Shown here piece after piece: positions 49,101-58,650 of a stretch of 64,000 nt of DNA. The stretch spans positions 114,749,890 to 114,813,889 of the forward strand of contig OX352761.1 of assembly GCA_947095585.1 (NCBI GenBank), read 5' to 3'. Origin of the DNA: Nephrocerus scutellatus (lineage: Eukaryota; Arthropoda; Insecta; Diptera; Pipunculidae). How positions within the stretch are numbered: the first letter of the stretch is position 1; every line of letters begins with the position of its first letter. The position numbers and the translations under genes are program-made. The notes below the pieces were generated by a model. The model ran no database searches. It was not told the origin of the DNA and saw only the letters and a program-made list of their open reading frames with translations.

Positions 49101-52100
49101 GACTATTGTGCATCCCAGATGTTTTACCACATTATTTTGCCCAGAGAAGTGTATGAGCCTTGAAATGTTTTATTCTTTTTTATTCTGCACATAAGAAAAG
49201 TATGTGCTCTGACGTTTCCTTTTCCTGGTTACAAAGTCGGCAGCGATCCGATTGGGATTCACCCATTTTCAAAAAATGGCCATGGAATGTGTCGTGTCCT
49301 GTCAAGTACCAGACTAGTGGTCTTAGTGTATGGCGGTCCATATGACTAATGTTGTATTTGAGAAGCTATTTGTCTCATCCCAGTCGATGACACCCATTCC
49401 GCTTCGACGGCAGTGTTTTCCTATTCTTTAACTCCGTTTTGGATATGGCTTTTGGAACATGCACAGATATGCCTAAGTGTCTGGGAGACCACATAAGAAT
49501 GATTTTTTTTGTTTTGGCCAGTTCTTTTAAGTGGCAGCTCCACGTTGATTAAGAATAAATACTGGAATTTTTAGCGCTAGCAGTGCTGCTTTGCTGTCTG
49601 AGATCTCACAGATCTCGGTTCTTCTGTACCTTCTTTGGATATATTCTAGTGTGCAGGCTTCTATTGCTATCGTTTCCACCTTGAATACTGTTGGAGATCT
49701 GAAAACTCAACTTCGGTTCCTGTGTTTGTTTTTGATCCGTCTGTGTACCAGATGGAAGGGTACTTATAATATTTTCAACTTGATTTCGTTCGGGTATTTT
49801 TATCGAGAAATTCCTTTGGTTGTTGTTATCATTAAATATCATTGGTTGGACAGTTTCATTTTAGAATGTTATGTTTGTTGTGATGTTGCTGTGTTTGTTT
49901 TTTTTTTAATTTAAGTTGATTGAGAATTTTTAGTATGTATCTGTAGGGGTGGGAGCCCAAGAAGTTTTTCCAGAGCTGACGTTGGGCAGGTATTTACTGC
50001 ACCCGTTGTAATTGCACAGAAGGTCTTTGTATTTTGTATTTTTCAAGGTCGCGTATGTGATCCTGGGTCTAATTTGATGACGAGACGCTTTCCCAGTGGG
50101 CCAGACGAAGTTTGTGTAGCCGCCCCAGGACTTACTCTTCCTTCATTTAGAGCGAATCCTATCGCTTGGCCGTAGTTGTTTCTGGTCTCTTCTTTGCGAA
50201 TGGCAGCCGTATTGATTCGAGAATCGCGGATGCAGTCATTCGTGATGATGTAATCCGCACTCGGAGAACCATACAAATAAGATAGTGTTCTGCGTAGACT
50301 TTGGAACCATTATACGTTCGTACCGTCATCATCAGGAGGCGATCCATCAAAACGTGGTCTATTTGGTTGTGAGTGGCTCCATCAGCAGATATCCAGGTGG
50401 CTTTGTTGGTATTTTTACGCGGAAAATTTCTACGACCAAATTATTGCTTGCTGCCATCTCTATGACTCGTTATCCAATGTTATTAGAGCTCTCGTGTAAG
50501 CTATGGGTGCCAATATACTGTCTGAATACTTGCTAACTACCTATTTTGGCATTCATATCCCCTAGAATGAGTTTTACATCATACTGAGGGCAGGCATGAA
50601 CTTCCCGTTTGACTAATGCGTCATCTGCGGAATCCGCTGTAGGTGTGTGAGCGTTTATGAGGCTTATGTTCTTAAATCTGCCCCGAACGTAAAGGGTGTG
50701 TAGCCGTTCATTGATGATGATGGCTGACGCTTAGTTTTTAAATCATTCAGTTAAGCGCGTCTCTTCTGTAACTGCAAACTGAAGAATATTCTTTAAAGTC
50801 TGGACGATTTTAGTTAATCGTTTAGGAATTATAATATAAAAACAAAAAATTGGTTCATTTCCGGTCCTGCATATTTCTTTTGTATGACTTTGCAGCCAGG
50901 TTTTACCCTTTAATAACTTGAAATAAAGTCCAGGTAGTGATTGAATTAGGTCGCATAGCTCTTGTTGCGGTTGTGAACAACGGCAAATGACAAACATCCG
51001 GACTCTAGTCTGCGAGATTGCTCTATTAAATCTATTTGTAAGATTAATTTCAAGATATCTTTGAATAAGAATTTAAAGAGGCATCTTTTGTACAATTTTT
51101 TTTTCTGTTTATCACTTATATTCGCCCGTTATCTGTCGGCTTTTGGTTTGGTTCAATCGGTAACCTTTGCTATATCATGCAATCCCATATGATTCAAAGG
51201 TACCGATATCCGCATACGACATATCGTTTTAGAAAACGATTGATTTTAATACATAAACAGATTTCTACCAATATAGTTCTGAACATTTGCATTTCTTCAA
51301 AACAAAATTCTTTGAAAACAAAATTGAGAGATTGGAAAATAAATGAGTTACAAAAAAAAAATCGTCGACTGTGCAAAATTACTGTGCGTTGTCGGAAAAA
51401 CCTGTGCAAATACAAAAAAAAATCAAACGAGTCAGCTTTGCTTAAAATACAATTAGTTTTGCAAAATAAACATTTGAACAACTACAGAAAATAGCCATAA
51501 ATCAGTACAGAAGTTTAGTGCGGCGAGCTGACGACCGACTTAACACAAACATGACCATTGAAATGCGTCCTAAAATCTGTAACAACTTTTTATTTAACCC
51601 TCTTATTTTAAAATAAGTTTTAACCCCAAACGCTAATTTTTCTCTTGCAGCTCATTCGGTAGAAGTAACAAAACGTTCACTTCGTGTAGACACCTGGAGG
51701 AAGATTCAAGCAAACAAATCTGGTGATGATTATCGTCCCATTTTCAATCGTATTCCGGGATTTGTGGATAACGAGAAAGCTGCCACTCTTCTATCGGAAA
51801 CTGATGAATTTAAAAAAGCCCGTAAGTTGTTGTGTTAAACAAAATACCCATCACCCACCAGACAACCATTGAATTTTCATTCATTCATTTCTTTGCCAGA
51901 AAACATCAAACTGAACATTGACCGAGTTCTCAATCCAGTTAAATTGCAAGCGCTGGCTGCTGGCAAAAATCTTTTTCTACCCGGAACTCGTGATTCAACT
52001 GCTTTGTACTTGCAAGTCGTTTGTCCAGCCGATGCCACAGATGAGGTTCGCAAGGAAATTTTACAAGTGCAGGATATGCAGAACGGACGAAAAGAAATAG

Positions 52101-55100
52101 GTAAGTAATAGCCAGGAGGGATAAGCGGCGTGCCTTGATTGTGGGAAGGAGCAGGGTTATAATTTGTTTTGTTGTTTTTTTTCTTCCAAGATCTTGAAAA
52201 CAAGGTCAAGTTTGACATGGTAGTAATAGGTTCGGTAGTTGTCTCTAGTGACGGCTATCGTATTGGACGCGGCAATGGATTCGCCGATCTTGATATTGGA
52301 ATTCTCATTGAAATCGGATCGATTACACCGGACACTATAATTGTAACAATGGTTCATGATCTTCAGGTAATTAACGTTAGCTGCTTAGTCGCCGCCACGA
52401 ACATCAATTTCCAACGAGCTGTGAATTGCTCGAATTATTATGATCAGTGATTGATTTGCTTTGTTAGAAGTTATTATAGAATAGACATTCCATTAAATAG
52501 GTCGTCGACGTTCTACCGAACAATCTATTCCAAAAATACGATACACCAGTAGATATGATTGTAACACCGACAAAAGTTATCCGCGTAACTAATCGTCTTC
52601 CACGTCCTGCTGGTATATTCTGGAATCTTCTGTCTGAAAGACGTTTAAAAATTATTCCAGTTTTGCAGACCATCAGAGTCATACAAGAAAAGTAAGTACC
52701 GTGCCCCCATTATTTATTACCTATTAATCTCCAACCATAATCTTAATCGGGCCCAGCTCTGGTAAGGTAATTACACTCAAGGAAGAGAATACTGATGTTG
52801 AGTCCGGGTTCAGACATGGCCGCGGTGGGGGACAACGTAAACAACAAAGACGTCGAACATATAGGCCACGCAATAATGCACGTCGTGCAGTTTCTCACAC
52901 AGACACAGAACATCCTGTAAGGATTTTCTTAATTTCTCTTTTTTTCGCTTGGATATTTAACTATAGTTTCTTTCTCTTCTTGTTGCAGGAGGAGGACAAG
53001 CCACAAACACAAAAGCGGAATACCCGATTGTATGGAAAATTCGGTGGTGGAAACAGGAGGAAAAGATCAACAAGGGTGAGTCTTGATTTTAGTAACCATT
53101 GAGTTGTGAATTTGTTTTAATTGTATTAAGTAAATATGAGAGCTCCAGTGGCTAAGTGGGTACAGTTTTTTTTTTGATCTCACTCTTTGGAACTGACTGA
53201 CTTCACCTTCCTCAGGCATTTTCTCTCGCTTTTAAAATGCTTATTTTTGTTTCGTTTGCTGCTACTAAACATTGTTTCCGCTACTTTATTACTTTACTGT
53301 GGATTTGCACTCTTGCAATGCTTTTTACAATGCTTACAGGGCTTTTCTAACGCCCAAGAAGAGATGTCTATGCACACGTGTTGTGCGGTTAAAAGGGAAT
53401 CTCTGAATTGGTTGGTACGTCCGAAGATAGGCCTAACCAGTTGTACGGGTATTGGGTTGGAGGATGGGCGGGATGCATCTAGATATTTCATTTGAACACC
53501 ACTCGTGTAAAAAGCGATCAAACAGTGACAAGCAGGAAACATTCATACGATGTTCAAATGATTCAATTGTTTTCGCGATATTTACGTTATCATTAAGTTT
53601 TATCGCGCGGTTCTGAATTCTGTCTAGTAGGTTTAATGTGGCTTGTTGCTAGAATCTGCCAATTGCCTTGGAAATATTAAGTGCAAAAACTTTGCTTTTA
53701 CCAAATTTGTAAATAGATTGGTACCAATTTTCCCTGAGATATGCAATAAGATCCAACTTTAGAACGTTACCTTTGAAACTCATATTAGTGGTTGCTAAGT
53801 ATTTCACGTGATTGTTAGCGCAATGGGTCTGTACGAGTAAAAAGATAACGGTTCGCATTTTTTGGAACAGGCTGGATAAAGGCTGTTTTCCAAGTCCTTG
53901 GGAAGACCCTACAGGAATAAGAAAAAATTGAAAGCCTGCGCAGTGACAATGCCAGCGTTTAAGATTACCACCATGCCCAACAGATTTATGAATGTTGAGA
54001 TCATTTAATACTCAATGTACTTGACGAGTACGAAAGTATATCAGTCCCATAGATTCACAGATTCGACTCTTGAAAGTGCAGCGTAATCTGGTAGCGTTGA
54101 GCTAGCTGCGAAAGGTAAAGTAAACAGATTGACCTTGTTTTTAGAGCTGACGATTGAAATGTCATGGTGAATGACCGTTGACGAGGCAGTCTTTTAAATT
54201 CGTTTTCCGAATGACCAAAAATTCTAACTTCGTTTGGGACATTGAATTTTTTTATGTCCCAGTTTCTGGTCATAGTCGAATTTGACTCATAAGGTTATTT
54301 CTGACTCGTCTAAATTTGGTTAGTTTTTCCACAGTGGGATTTTTTGTATATAACCGAAATGGTACCTCCCGGTTCCTAGTAGCCTCTTTGCAGCTTAAAT
54401 CATACCAAGCATTTTCCTTTGGTTTGATACGCTTTGTCCTGGAAGGGATAATTTGTCTTATACCTTTGTGGGGTAAGTTTGTGATCGTATCAGAAATGGC
54501 ATCCACACCAGTATTGACATTAAGTGGACAGTTAATGCATTGCACCCGTTATACCTAGACAGGCAATTTTTTGTAGCTTCTGAAGCTTAACTCCCGGTGT
54601 CCTTTCAAGAACTTTCGGCTACCATACGATGGTCGCGTACGTGATAATTGGTCTCACCGTCATGGTATACACCCAATGTATCATTTTAGGATTAAGACCC
54701 CAAGTTCTGCCGTAGAGGCGTCTACAGGCCCACAGGGCCCTAGTTGTACGTTCAGTGGCGGATTTGATATGATAATTCCAGTTTAATCGTTTGTCAAGGA
54801 GACTCCGAAATATTTAACCTCACTGGAATACTGTTAATGTAGTGCCTTTTATGATGATAGGTCCCATATCGGAGAATCTTCGTTTCGTTAAAGGCTCCTG
54901 AACGGTTTTGCAAGAATTGATGGAAAGCCCTTATCTACTGCACCATTTTAAGCCGTTGAGTAACGCACCTTGCATGACATTTGTTATGGTCGTGCTGTGA
55001 TTACCACTAATTATAATTGCCAAATCATCAGCATAACCAATGGCGATGTAGCCTGATCTATGCAGAGCGGCTAGAAAGTTGTCTTTGACGAGTCATCTTA

Positions 55101-56967
55101 GAAGGGGGTAGAGGACGCCTCCTTGCGTGCAGCCCTTAGCTTCAGTCACCGACACAGGAGGAAGTAATGACTCGACTTTCAAGCATGGCCCTTATCCATT
55201 GGTTGGTCGAGCCCTCGATACCTCTGCTAATTATTGCTCTTGTTATTGAGTCGTAGACATTGTTATCGAAAGCACCCTCAATTTCAAGGAAAGCACACAG
55301 AGTTATTTCATTGGAACGAAAAGTTCCTTCTATCTTTTTAATTAGGTAGTGAAGGGCGCCCACTTTGCTTTATCCTTTCCTGTATGCGAACTGACTTGTG
55401 TGTAAAGGGCTAGACGTATCTAGCCAGGCATCTGATATGAACATCAATAAGTCTCTCCATAATTTTGAGAACAAATGATGTTAGACTTATAGATCTGTAT
55501 GATTTAGGAAGCTCACTAGGCATATTGCCTGGCTTAGGGATGACGATTACGTTTACCTTTCTCCAGGTACTCAAGCCCAACAAAACTTTTGATAGTCCTC
55601 GCTTCACGACTAGGACTGTGGTCAACTTTATTTGGAAATTGTGTTCTTATTTATAGTCCGAAGACTCGTAATACATATGAATAATACAATGCAAATATCT
55701 ATCAATAAATTAAGTCTGTGTTGATTCCAGACCCAATATCCCATATTGTGTTGGTCAGCATTATTGCATTCCAATGCTTTTTGTAATGTCCGCATACTAT
55801 GAGCTTTTGGTCTCTTGCCTACATTGCTGATTTGACATGTTTATCACCAAAGACACACAAACTAATTATATCCTTCATATTTTTATTATTTGCTCGATCA
55901 GCAGCGAAAGCTAGCATGGGTTCGCTTGCCCATGAAGCTTAGTAAGCATATTTATTGTCATAAGCAGCCGACCGCTGATTGCACCCTCATTATGTTCTAA
56001 TTCTTATGAATGTTAATGTATTATTTATAACCTCCATTTGAAAACCGTTTATCACAAAAACCCCGGGGCACTTTGAGTGTTGGTTTCAGTTTCTTGTTTT
56101 GAGTAAGCAAATGAAACGCAATAATAATAATTTTGGATATAACTGAACGTAAGACAGTGTGTGTTTCTCCGAATAAGTAGTTAATTTATATTTTTTTTTG
56201 TAAGATATATATAAGTATAACAATAAATGATTGAAATTCCTATTAAAACTAAATTTTCTGAATTTTCAGTCTGAAGGTGATCGCTCTCAGTCCGCCGCCG
56301 AAGGCAAGGAGCGTAAGCAAAAACCTCACAAAAAACGTCTTACTCGTGATTTCTGTGTTAAACTTTCCAACATTGGTCGCGACATAAGAGTCAAGGATTT
56401 GAAAGCAGAATTACGAAAGCGCGAATGCAATCCAGTGTACATTTCGTGGAAAGGTAAGGAAGAAGTCGCCACATCCACCCACGCACTCACTCATTCATTA
56501 CACATTTATTTAATATTCGCCTCTTTCCATTTTCATACACAGGACAATATGGAAAATGCTATTTGCATTTTGCCAATCGTGACGGTGTACCCAGCTCAGA
56601 GGCTGACGTTGAGAAAGTACTCAAATCGCTGTCGGAACTCTCTTTGACCGCAAACGCCAATGAAAATTCAGCTGCGACCCGCAACGGTGGTGTTAAGGCC
56701 GTTGAAGGCGGTGACGCGCCAGCTAAACCTGATGAGGCCGCAGATGCCGCTACTGATGCAACTACCGATGCAGCAACAATCATACCAAACAAAACTTATT
56801 CGCTAATCGTGGAATTGATGAAATTCGAAGATAAATCAAAAGCCGCAGGCGCCGGTAACAACAACAACACCAAAGGTGGTGTGCCAGACGTTACCACTGT
56901 CGTTTCCGATGCGGCTGCTGCTACTGCTGTCAACCGAATTGAATCAGTCGACACCACCACTGTATAG
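27998..56967 (+). CDS. MTHFSD: MTHFSD-like protein (folate cyclo-ligase fold plus RRM; growl-type), 9 exons
   Basis: Nine exons join in frame to 566 aa: 27998-28103, 51651-51821, 51900-52100, 52191-52366, 52501-52691, 52757-52916, 52989-53075, 56270-56453 and 56543-56967. All introns are GT-AG. Residues about 40-285 resemble the 5-formyltetrahydrofolate cyclo-ligase fold of MTHFSD (TWRKIQAN, IFNRIPGF, GSVVVSSDGYRIGRGNG, VTMVHDLQV, YDTPVDMIVTPTKVI). Residues about 300-365 are Arg/Gly-rich and basic (HGRGGGQRKQQRRR). Residues from about 391 form an RRM (VKLSNIGRDIRVKDLKAEL, then CYLHFANRDG). A low-complexity Ala/Thr/Asp stretch precedes a last strand (YSLIVELMKFE). The family is thought to bind RNA; enzyme activity is unproven. 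The start ATG has A at -3 and G at +4. Exon 1 carries no domain, so its link to exon 2 across 23.5 kb rests on phase and splice sites and is the weakest part of the model. Confidence 0.9.
29398..29530. mobile_element. Small inverted-repeat element (about 133 bp)
   Basis: The left end CTCTCACAATGGAAACGCTT and the right end, read in reverse complement as CTCTTATCACAATGGAAAAA, are alike. The ends resemble those of the element at 30676, so it may be a shortened relative. Confidence 0.5.
29533..30097. mobile_element. MITE-like element with ~35-bp terminal inverted repeats (565 bp)
   Basis: 29533-29567 (CCATCAGACGATGAACTTGT...GCAACATGTT) is the inverted copy of 30063-30097 with about 3 mismatches. 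The interior has palindromic TGTTCGCGAACA-type motifs at 29958-30035. There is no intact transposase and no clear target-site duplication. Confidence 0.72.
30676..31313. mobile_element. MITE with 22-bp perfect TIRs and 5-bp TSD (638 bp)
   Basis: 30676-30697 (GCTCTCACAATGAAAAACTT AA) and 31292-31313 are perfect inverted repeats. The element is flanked on both sides by AGGGC (30671-30675 and 31314-31318), a plausible target-site duplication. There is no coding sequence. Confidence 0.82.
31920..32330 (-). repeat. Helitron-like noncoding dispersed repeat
   Basis: Minus-strand copy of the block seen at 1760: AATCTTGTGATCAATTTTTA, AAGTCAGATTTTATTAAAAC and ACAACACTTTCTATTAAAAT in order. A second, related module with GATGGACAACACTTTTTGTT follows. 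Confidence 0.5.
32386..32441 (+). mobile_element. 5'-truncated SINE flanked by 14-bp target-site duplication
   Basis: Only the SINE 3' end remains (GGCCTTCGACCGCAATGGTC, GTCGCGCCGAATATT then ATT repeats). TAATATGTGGTGGG occurs at 32373-32386 and again at 32442-32455, directly flanking it. That is the mark of LINE-driven insertion. Confidence 0.85.
32456..32741 (+). mobile_element. tRNA-derived SINE, full length with ATT tail
   Basis: Starts at the second copy of the flanking duplication. It has an A box (TGGCTCAGTGG), a B box (GGTTCAAATCC), the common body and the end CTGTCGCGCCAAAAATTATTATTATT. The head has a small internal duplication (GCCGTGTGCCGTGGC). Confidence 0.9.
32745..33145 (-). 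mobile_element. Jockey-like LINE RT remnant; crosses left edge of the duplication
   Basis: The minus strand reads AFDRVWHQALLSKMNVYGI, then VEFNASKTQCCLLSSKR, MNGSCIKETKKL, SNLLWNDHNWH and LGFLK. These are RT palm and thumb motifs; the YxDD region is deleted. The left breakpoint of the duplication (32771) falls inside it. Copy B is at 40448-40822. Confidence 0.75.
35080..35430. repeat. Three-unit degenerate tandem repeat (~125-135 bp units)
   Basis: Units begin near 35118, 35240 and 35376, each with GAGGTTCTTTTTAACCACC-like sequence, then CACACGACCTAGAGA and TGAAATTTTGT. Between units lies GCGTGTGATGG..GAAAAA. The same array is in copy B at about 42757-43107. Confidence 0.65.
35740..36440 (+). 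repeat. Helitron-like dispersed repeat with a 167-bp internal tandem duplication
   Basis: Contains two copies of a 160-167-bp unit (from 35971 and 36138; AAAAACTGCAACCCAACAAC to CCCCGCGGCC) and two copies of the AATAGAAAGTATTGTCA block. A related, single unit lies at 2060-2220. Copy B is at about 43418-44120. Confidence 0.6.
36595..36965. repeat. Dispersed repeat with 40-bp tandem units
   Basis: 36605-36710 holds about 2.5 units of a 40-bp repeat starting GTTAAAT and containing ACACTGTTATRAG. 36780-36965 holds two copies of a GGGATATGGTC..GGAATTTTGG module. Both parts recur in reverse complement at 61130-61260 and 61990-62110. Copy B is at about 44272-44643. Confidence 0.6.
38479..39334 (-). 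mobile_element. Tc1/mariner-like element with 21-bp TIRs, decayed (856 bp), copy A
   Basis: TIRs 38479-38499 and 39314-39334 (GGTTATTCATCTAGAGGTGA and its inverse) match at 19 of 21 positions. The minus strand between 39030 and 38590 encodes a transposase C-terminus: FENEDDRYVTVNGARYRAMM, KPATLEALEANITHVIRQIP and EMLERVIENWTFRMD. The N-terminal half is deleted, so it cannot be autonomous. Confidence 0.82.
39575..40447 (-). mobile_element. RTE-like LINE remnant, cut at the duplication junction (copy A)
   Basis: The minus strand reads VQVWKKEAIQKEWRRGILW, GITLLSTAYKIYSSIL, FIDFKAA, LEKVIRDS, ILTYADVIDIVCRNPRGVQE and MVATSASR. The YADD box is YADV. At 39590-39700 a second RT snippet (FEKAFDGVNREFIWFALCRR) from another LINE is joined on. 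The 5' portion is missing because the duplication breakpoint cuts it. Confidence 0.8.
40132..40563 (-). pseudogene. Chimeric reverse-transcriptase ORF created at the duplication junction (143 aa)
   Basis: The first 38 residues (MNGSCIKETKKLSIVD...) come from a Jockey-like LINE palm/thumb region at the left edge of the duplicated block. The rest (FIVQVWKKEAIQKEWRRGIL, GITLLSTAYKIYSSIL, LFIDFKAA) comes from the RTE-like LINE at the right edge. The two parent fragments end at about 32771 and 48124. The in-frame fusion exists only at this junction and is probably fortuitous. Function is not implied. Confidence 0.85.
40448..40822 (-). mobile_element. Jockey-like LINE RT remnant, copy B
   Basis: Duplicate of 32771-33145, now joined to the RTE-like LINE at 40447. 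Confidence 0.75.
46159..47014 (-). mobile_element. Tc1/mariner-like element, copy B
   Basis: Duplicate of 38479-39334, with the same TIRs at 46159-46179 and 46994-47014 and a few substitutions. Confidence 0.82.
47256..48690 (-). mobile_element. RTE-like LINE remnant (copy B, with its original upstream part)
   Basis: Same as 39575-40447 to position 48123, then continues into the upstream RT start and linker, matching 6960-7450. An example is the block for PEDWRRG to SDGIPAEL-type sequence at 48150-48190. The matching endonuclease piece is at 50040-50760, separated by other LINE debris. Confidence 0.8.
48691..49930 (-). mobile_element. R1-like LINE C-terminal remnant with RNase H
   Basis: The minus strand near 49830-49600 reads FVDGSKTDTGTEVGVF and EACTLEYIQRRYRRTEIC, an RNase H domain. 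Near 49330-49130 it reads LRPLVWYLTGHDTFHGHFLK and SDRCRLCNQEKETSEHILFL, the zinc-knuckle tail. It splits the RTE-like LINE, apparently a nested insertion in the same orientation. 48691-49050 is less clear LINE-like sequence. Confidence 0.7.
50040..50765 (-). mobile_element. RTE-like LINE endonuclease domain
   Basis: The minus strand reads LYVRGRFKNISLINAHTPTA, KLILGDMNAKIG, IDHVLMD and SKVYAEHYLI in two frames. This is an AP-type endonuclease (GDMNAKIG, IDHVL, final H). It is probably the 5' part of the element whose RT lies at 47256-48690. Confidence 0.75.
51651..53075 (+). CDS. MTHFSD: MTHFSD-like gene, coding exons 2-7 (cyclo-ligase fold and basic linker)
   Basis: Six closely spaced exons (51651-51821, 51900-52100, 52191-52366, 52501-52691, 52757-52916, 52989-53075) are separated by introns of 65-134 bp with clear GTAAGT or GTGAGT type donors and pyrimidine-rich acceptors in most cases. 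Exons 2-5 hold the cyclo-ligase-like fold and exons 6-7 the Arg-rich linker. All junctions keep one open frame. The exon 5 acceptor (TTAAATAG) is weak but is the only in-frame choice I see that restores VDVLPNNLF after HDLQ. Confidence 0.9.
53187..54550 (-). mobile_element. Jockey-like LINE remnant in MTHFSD intron 7
   Basis: Minus-strand order: pre-RT segment (IPSRTKRIKPKENAWYDLSC, RRVRNNLMSQ) at 54520-54270, RT (LIAYLRENWYQSIYKFGKSK, ALNISKA) at 53780-53660, and a C-terminus (GRTNQFRDSLL) near 53430. Internal deletions and stops are present. It is related to the fragment at 32745. Confidence 0.7.
54560..55640 (-). mobile_element. LOA-like LINE remnant in MTHFSD intron 7
   Basis: The minus strand reads STWRKVNVIVIPKPGN, KSYRSISLTSFVLKIMERLI, LCAFLEIEGAFDNNVYDSIT, then a degraded YADD region (GYADDLAIII-like near 55030) and RLIHWVYTMT near 54660. 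Antisense to the host gene. It has frameshifts. Confidence 0.75.
55641..56269. other. Remainder of MTHFSD intron 7
   Basis: No feature recognised up to the exon 8 acceptor (TTTTCAG at 56263-56269). Confidence 0.4.
56270..56967 (+). CDS. MTHFSD: MTHFSD-like gene, coding exons 8-9 (RRM and C-terminal tail)
   Basis: Exons 56270-56453 and 56543-56967 encode a Lys/Arg-rich lead-in, the RRM and a low-complexity tail that stops TTTV. The RRM is split after WKG. Between its second helix and last strand lies a Thr/Ala/Asp-rich insertion of about 60 residues, followed by poly-Asn and Ala-rich sequence. Low-complexity tails of this kind are common in fly RNA-binding proteins. Confidence 0.9.
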
Positions 56968-58640
56968 TATGAACTACGTGCGGTTTTAGAAAGGCTGTAC
57001 TTTTGGTTGGGACATTTGGAATCGTGTTTTCAGCGAGATGATTTGTTGAAGTAGCTACAGGGAGAGATTCATCTAATTTCAATATCTCTCTGTCTCATTC
57101 ACGGTCTCTCTTTATTTTATTACATGTCAATGCATTTTGCAATTCCCACGACTGAAAAAGCGATATATATATCTTATTTTTCCTTAAATTATTTAACTTA
57201 TATAATATTTTTTTATAAAATTACTCTCATTTTAATGCGGTTTGCTAATTTTTTTAACGCGCACGCACGCATTTACTTCTAAATTTAATTTTTAAATAAG
57301 TGAGCGAAGCATTAAGTGTTCCAAGTGTCCCCTCCAATGGAAGGTAGTGATCGACGGGGGGTCGTGGGTGGATTTGGATTTCACTACATACCATTTACCC
57401 CCAATAGTCAACTGCCTTGCAAAAACAAATCAGTCTTCTTATTTAACAACCAAACATTTTTTGCGTTTATTTGATTTAATTATTAATTGAATTTGAATTG
57501 AATTGAAAACAGTGTTGATGGTGGCGCGGTGGGGTTTCTCCCGTTTTCCACACAAATGTAATTAAAATGAAATGCGAAAACATAAATTGTTTTTATTTTA
57601 AAAAGCTAAGTCGACCGGCTTACAGCTACAACTAACAGCATTTTTTGCATAATAAAATCACAACGCAGCTTTCATAGCTTTTTCAAACACTAATTTTGGG
57701 TCACTTTTGCTTGCTGCGTGCCGTGTCTGTTTGCATGCTGCAAGCCGCGCCAACAAACTAACAACTTAGATTTTTTTTGTTAAGTGATTAACCTAACAGA
57801 AATTAAATTGAAAACGTAAATATAATTGCAATATGTAAAATATTAAATCAATGCTAATAAAGAAAGATCATAATTTTTTTTGTTTGGAAACTGAAACGAA
57901 AACTTGTAAAGAATTAAACGACAAATTAACTAATGAATTACTTATGGATTTTTACTTGAACCACAACAATACATGTACAACAAACAACAACAAAAAAAAA
58001 AATAGCCAAACACAAACATACACAAAAGAATTTAACTTAACTTTCTCCTTTGTAAATTGAACAATTAACTTAAGTAGATTGTAAGGTGAACATCGAAATT
58101 ATTATTCAATAATACCCACATATACATTTGCTGATCTGAACTGTATCCAGTCACAAAAAAGCTTTTAATTAACTCCCTCCCGTTGGCGCTGATGGGATGT
58201 GACCTTAGTATCACAATTGTTAACACAGTCCGAAAATTTTCAATAGCTGCTAAGAAATAATCAAACTAAAACGTGAACATGTTCCGTTCGTAAAACTTTT
58301 TGTACTAAAAACTTCACCAAACGATATAAATTTACGAAAAACTCAGACACTCATATATTTTTTAAATAAAACAAAAAAAAAACGAGTTTTTGTTGTGGCT
58401 TTCATTTGTGGTAATAGGCAAATATCTTTTTACGCTACCAATAGTTTTTTTTAGGAGAAGCAATTACCCTTAACTACTAATGTCGTTTTTATCGATATCG
58501 AAATGTTCCTCTTAGAAATATGATTTGCTCGCTGTCAGCGTTGTCGTGCTGAGAACGGAAATCGTTCCTTGTCGTTCACCGAGTTAAGGCAAGTTTAGTG
58601 TTAAACAATTAGAAATATATTATATTGCAATAGTTATTCT
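56968..58640 (+). other. MTHFSD-like 3' UTR and downstream region
   Basis: AT-rich sequence after the stop. AATAAA occurs at 57651 and 57856; either could be the poly(A) signal. No second gene is seen. Confidence 0.45.
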
Positions 58641-58650
58641 ATAAGAAACT

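Larger units (their letters stand above)
28104..51650 (+). other. MTHFSD-like intron 1, 23.5 kb, transposon-filled
   Basis: The donor is GTAAGT at 28104 and the acceptor CTCTTGCAG ends at 51650. It contains MITE-like elements, Helitron-like noncoding repeat, SINEs, a 7.68-kb tandem duplication and LINE remnants, listed separately. I see no host gene nested in it. The stretches 28104-29390, 33150-35080, 36970-38478 and 50770-51650 have no recognisable feature. Confidence 0.7.

Noticed and set aside
51177..51494. 105-codon Lys-rich frame just upstream of MTHFSD exon 2
   Set aside because: Matches nothing and arises from A-rich sequence; mirrored by a similar antisense frame.
53130..53165. tRNA/SINE-like head 'ccagtggctaagtgggta'
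   Set aside because: No B box or SINE body follows within 100 bp.
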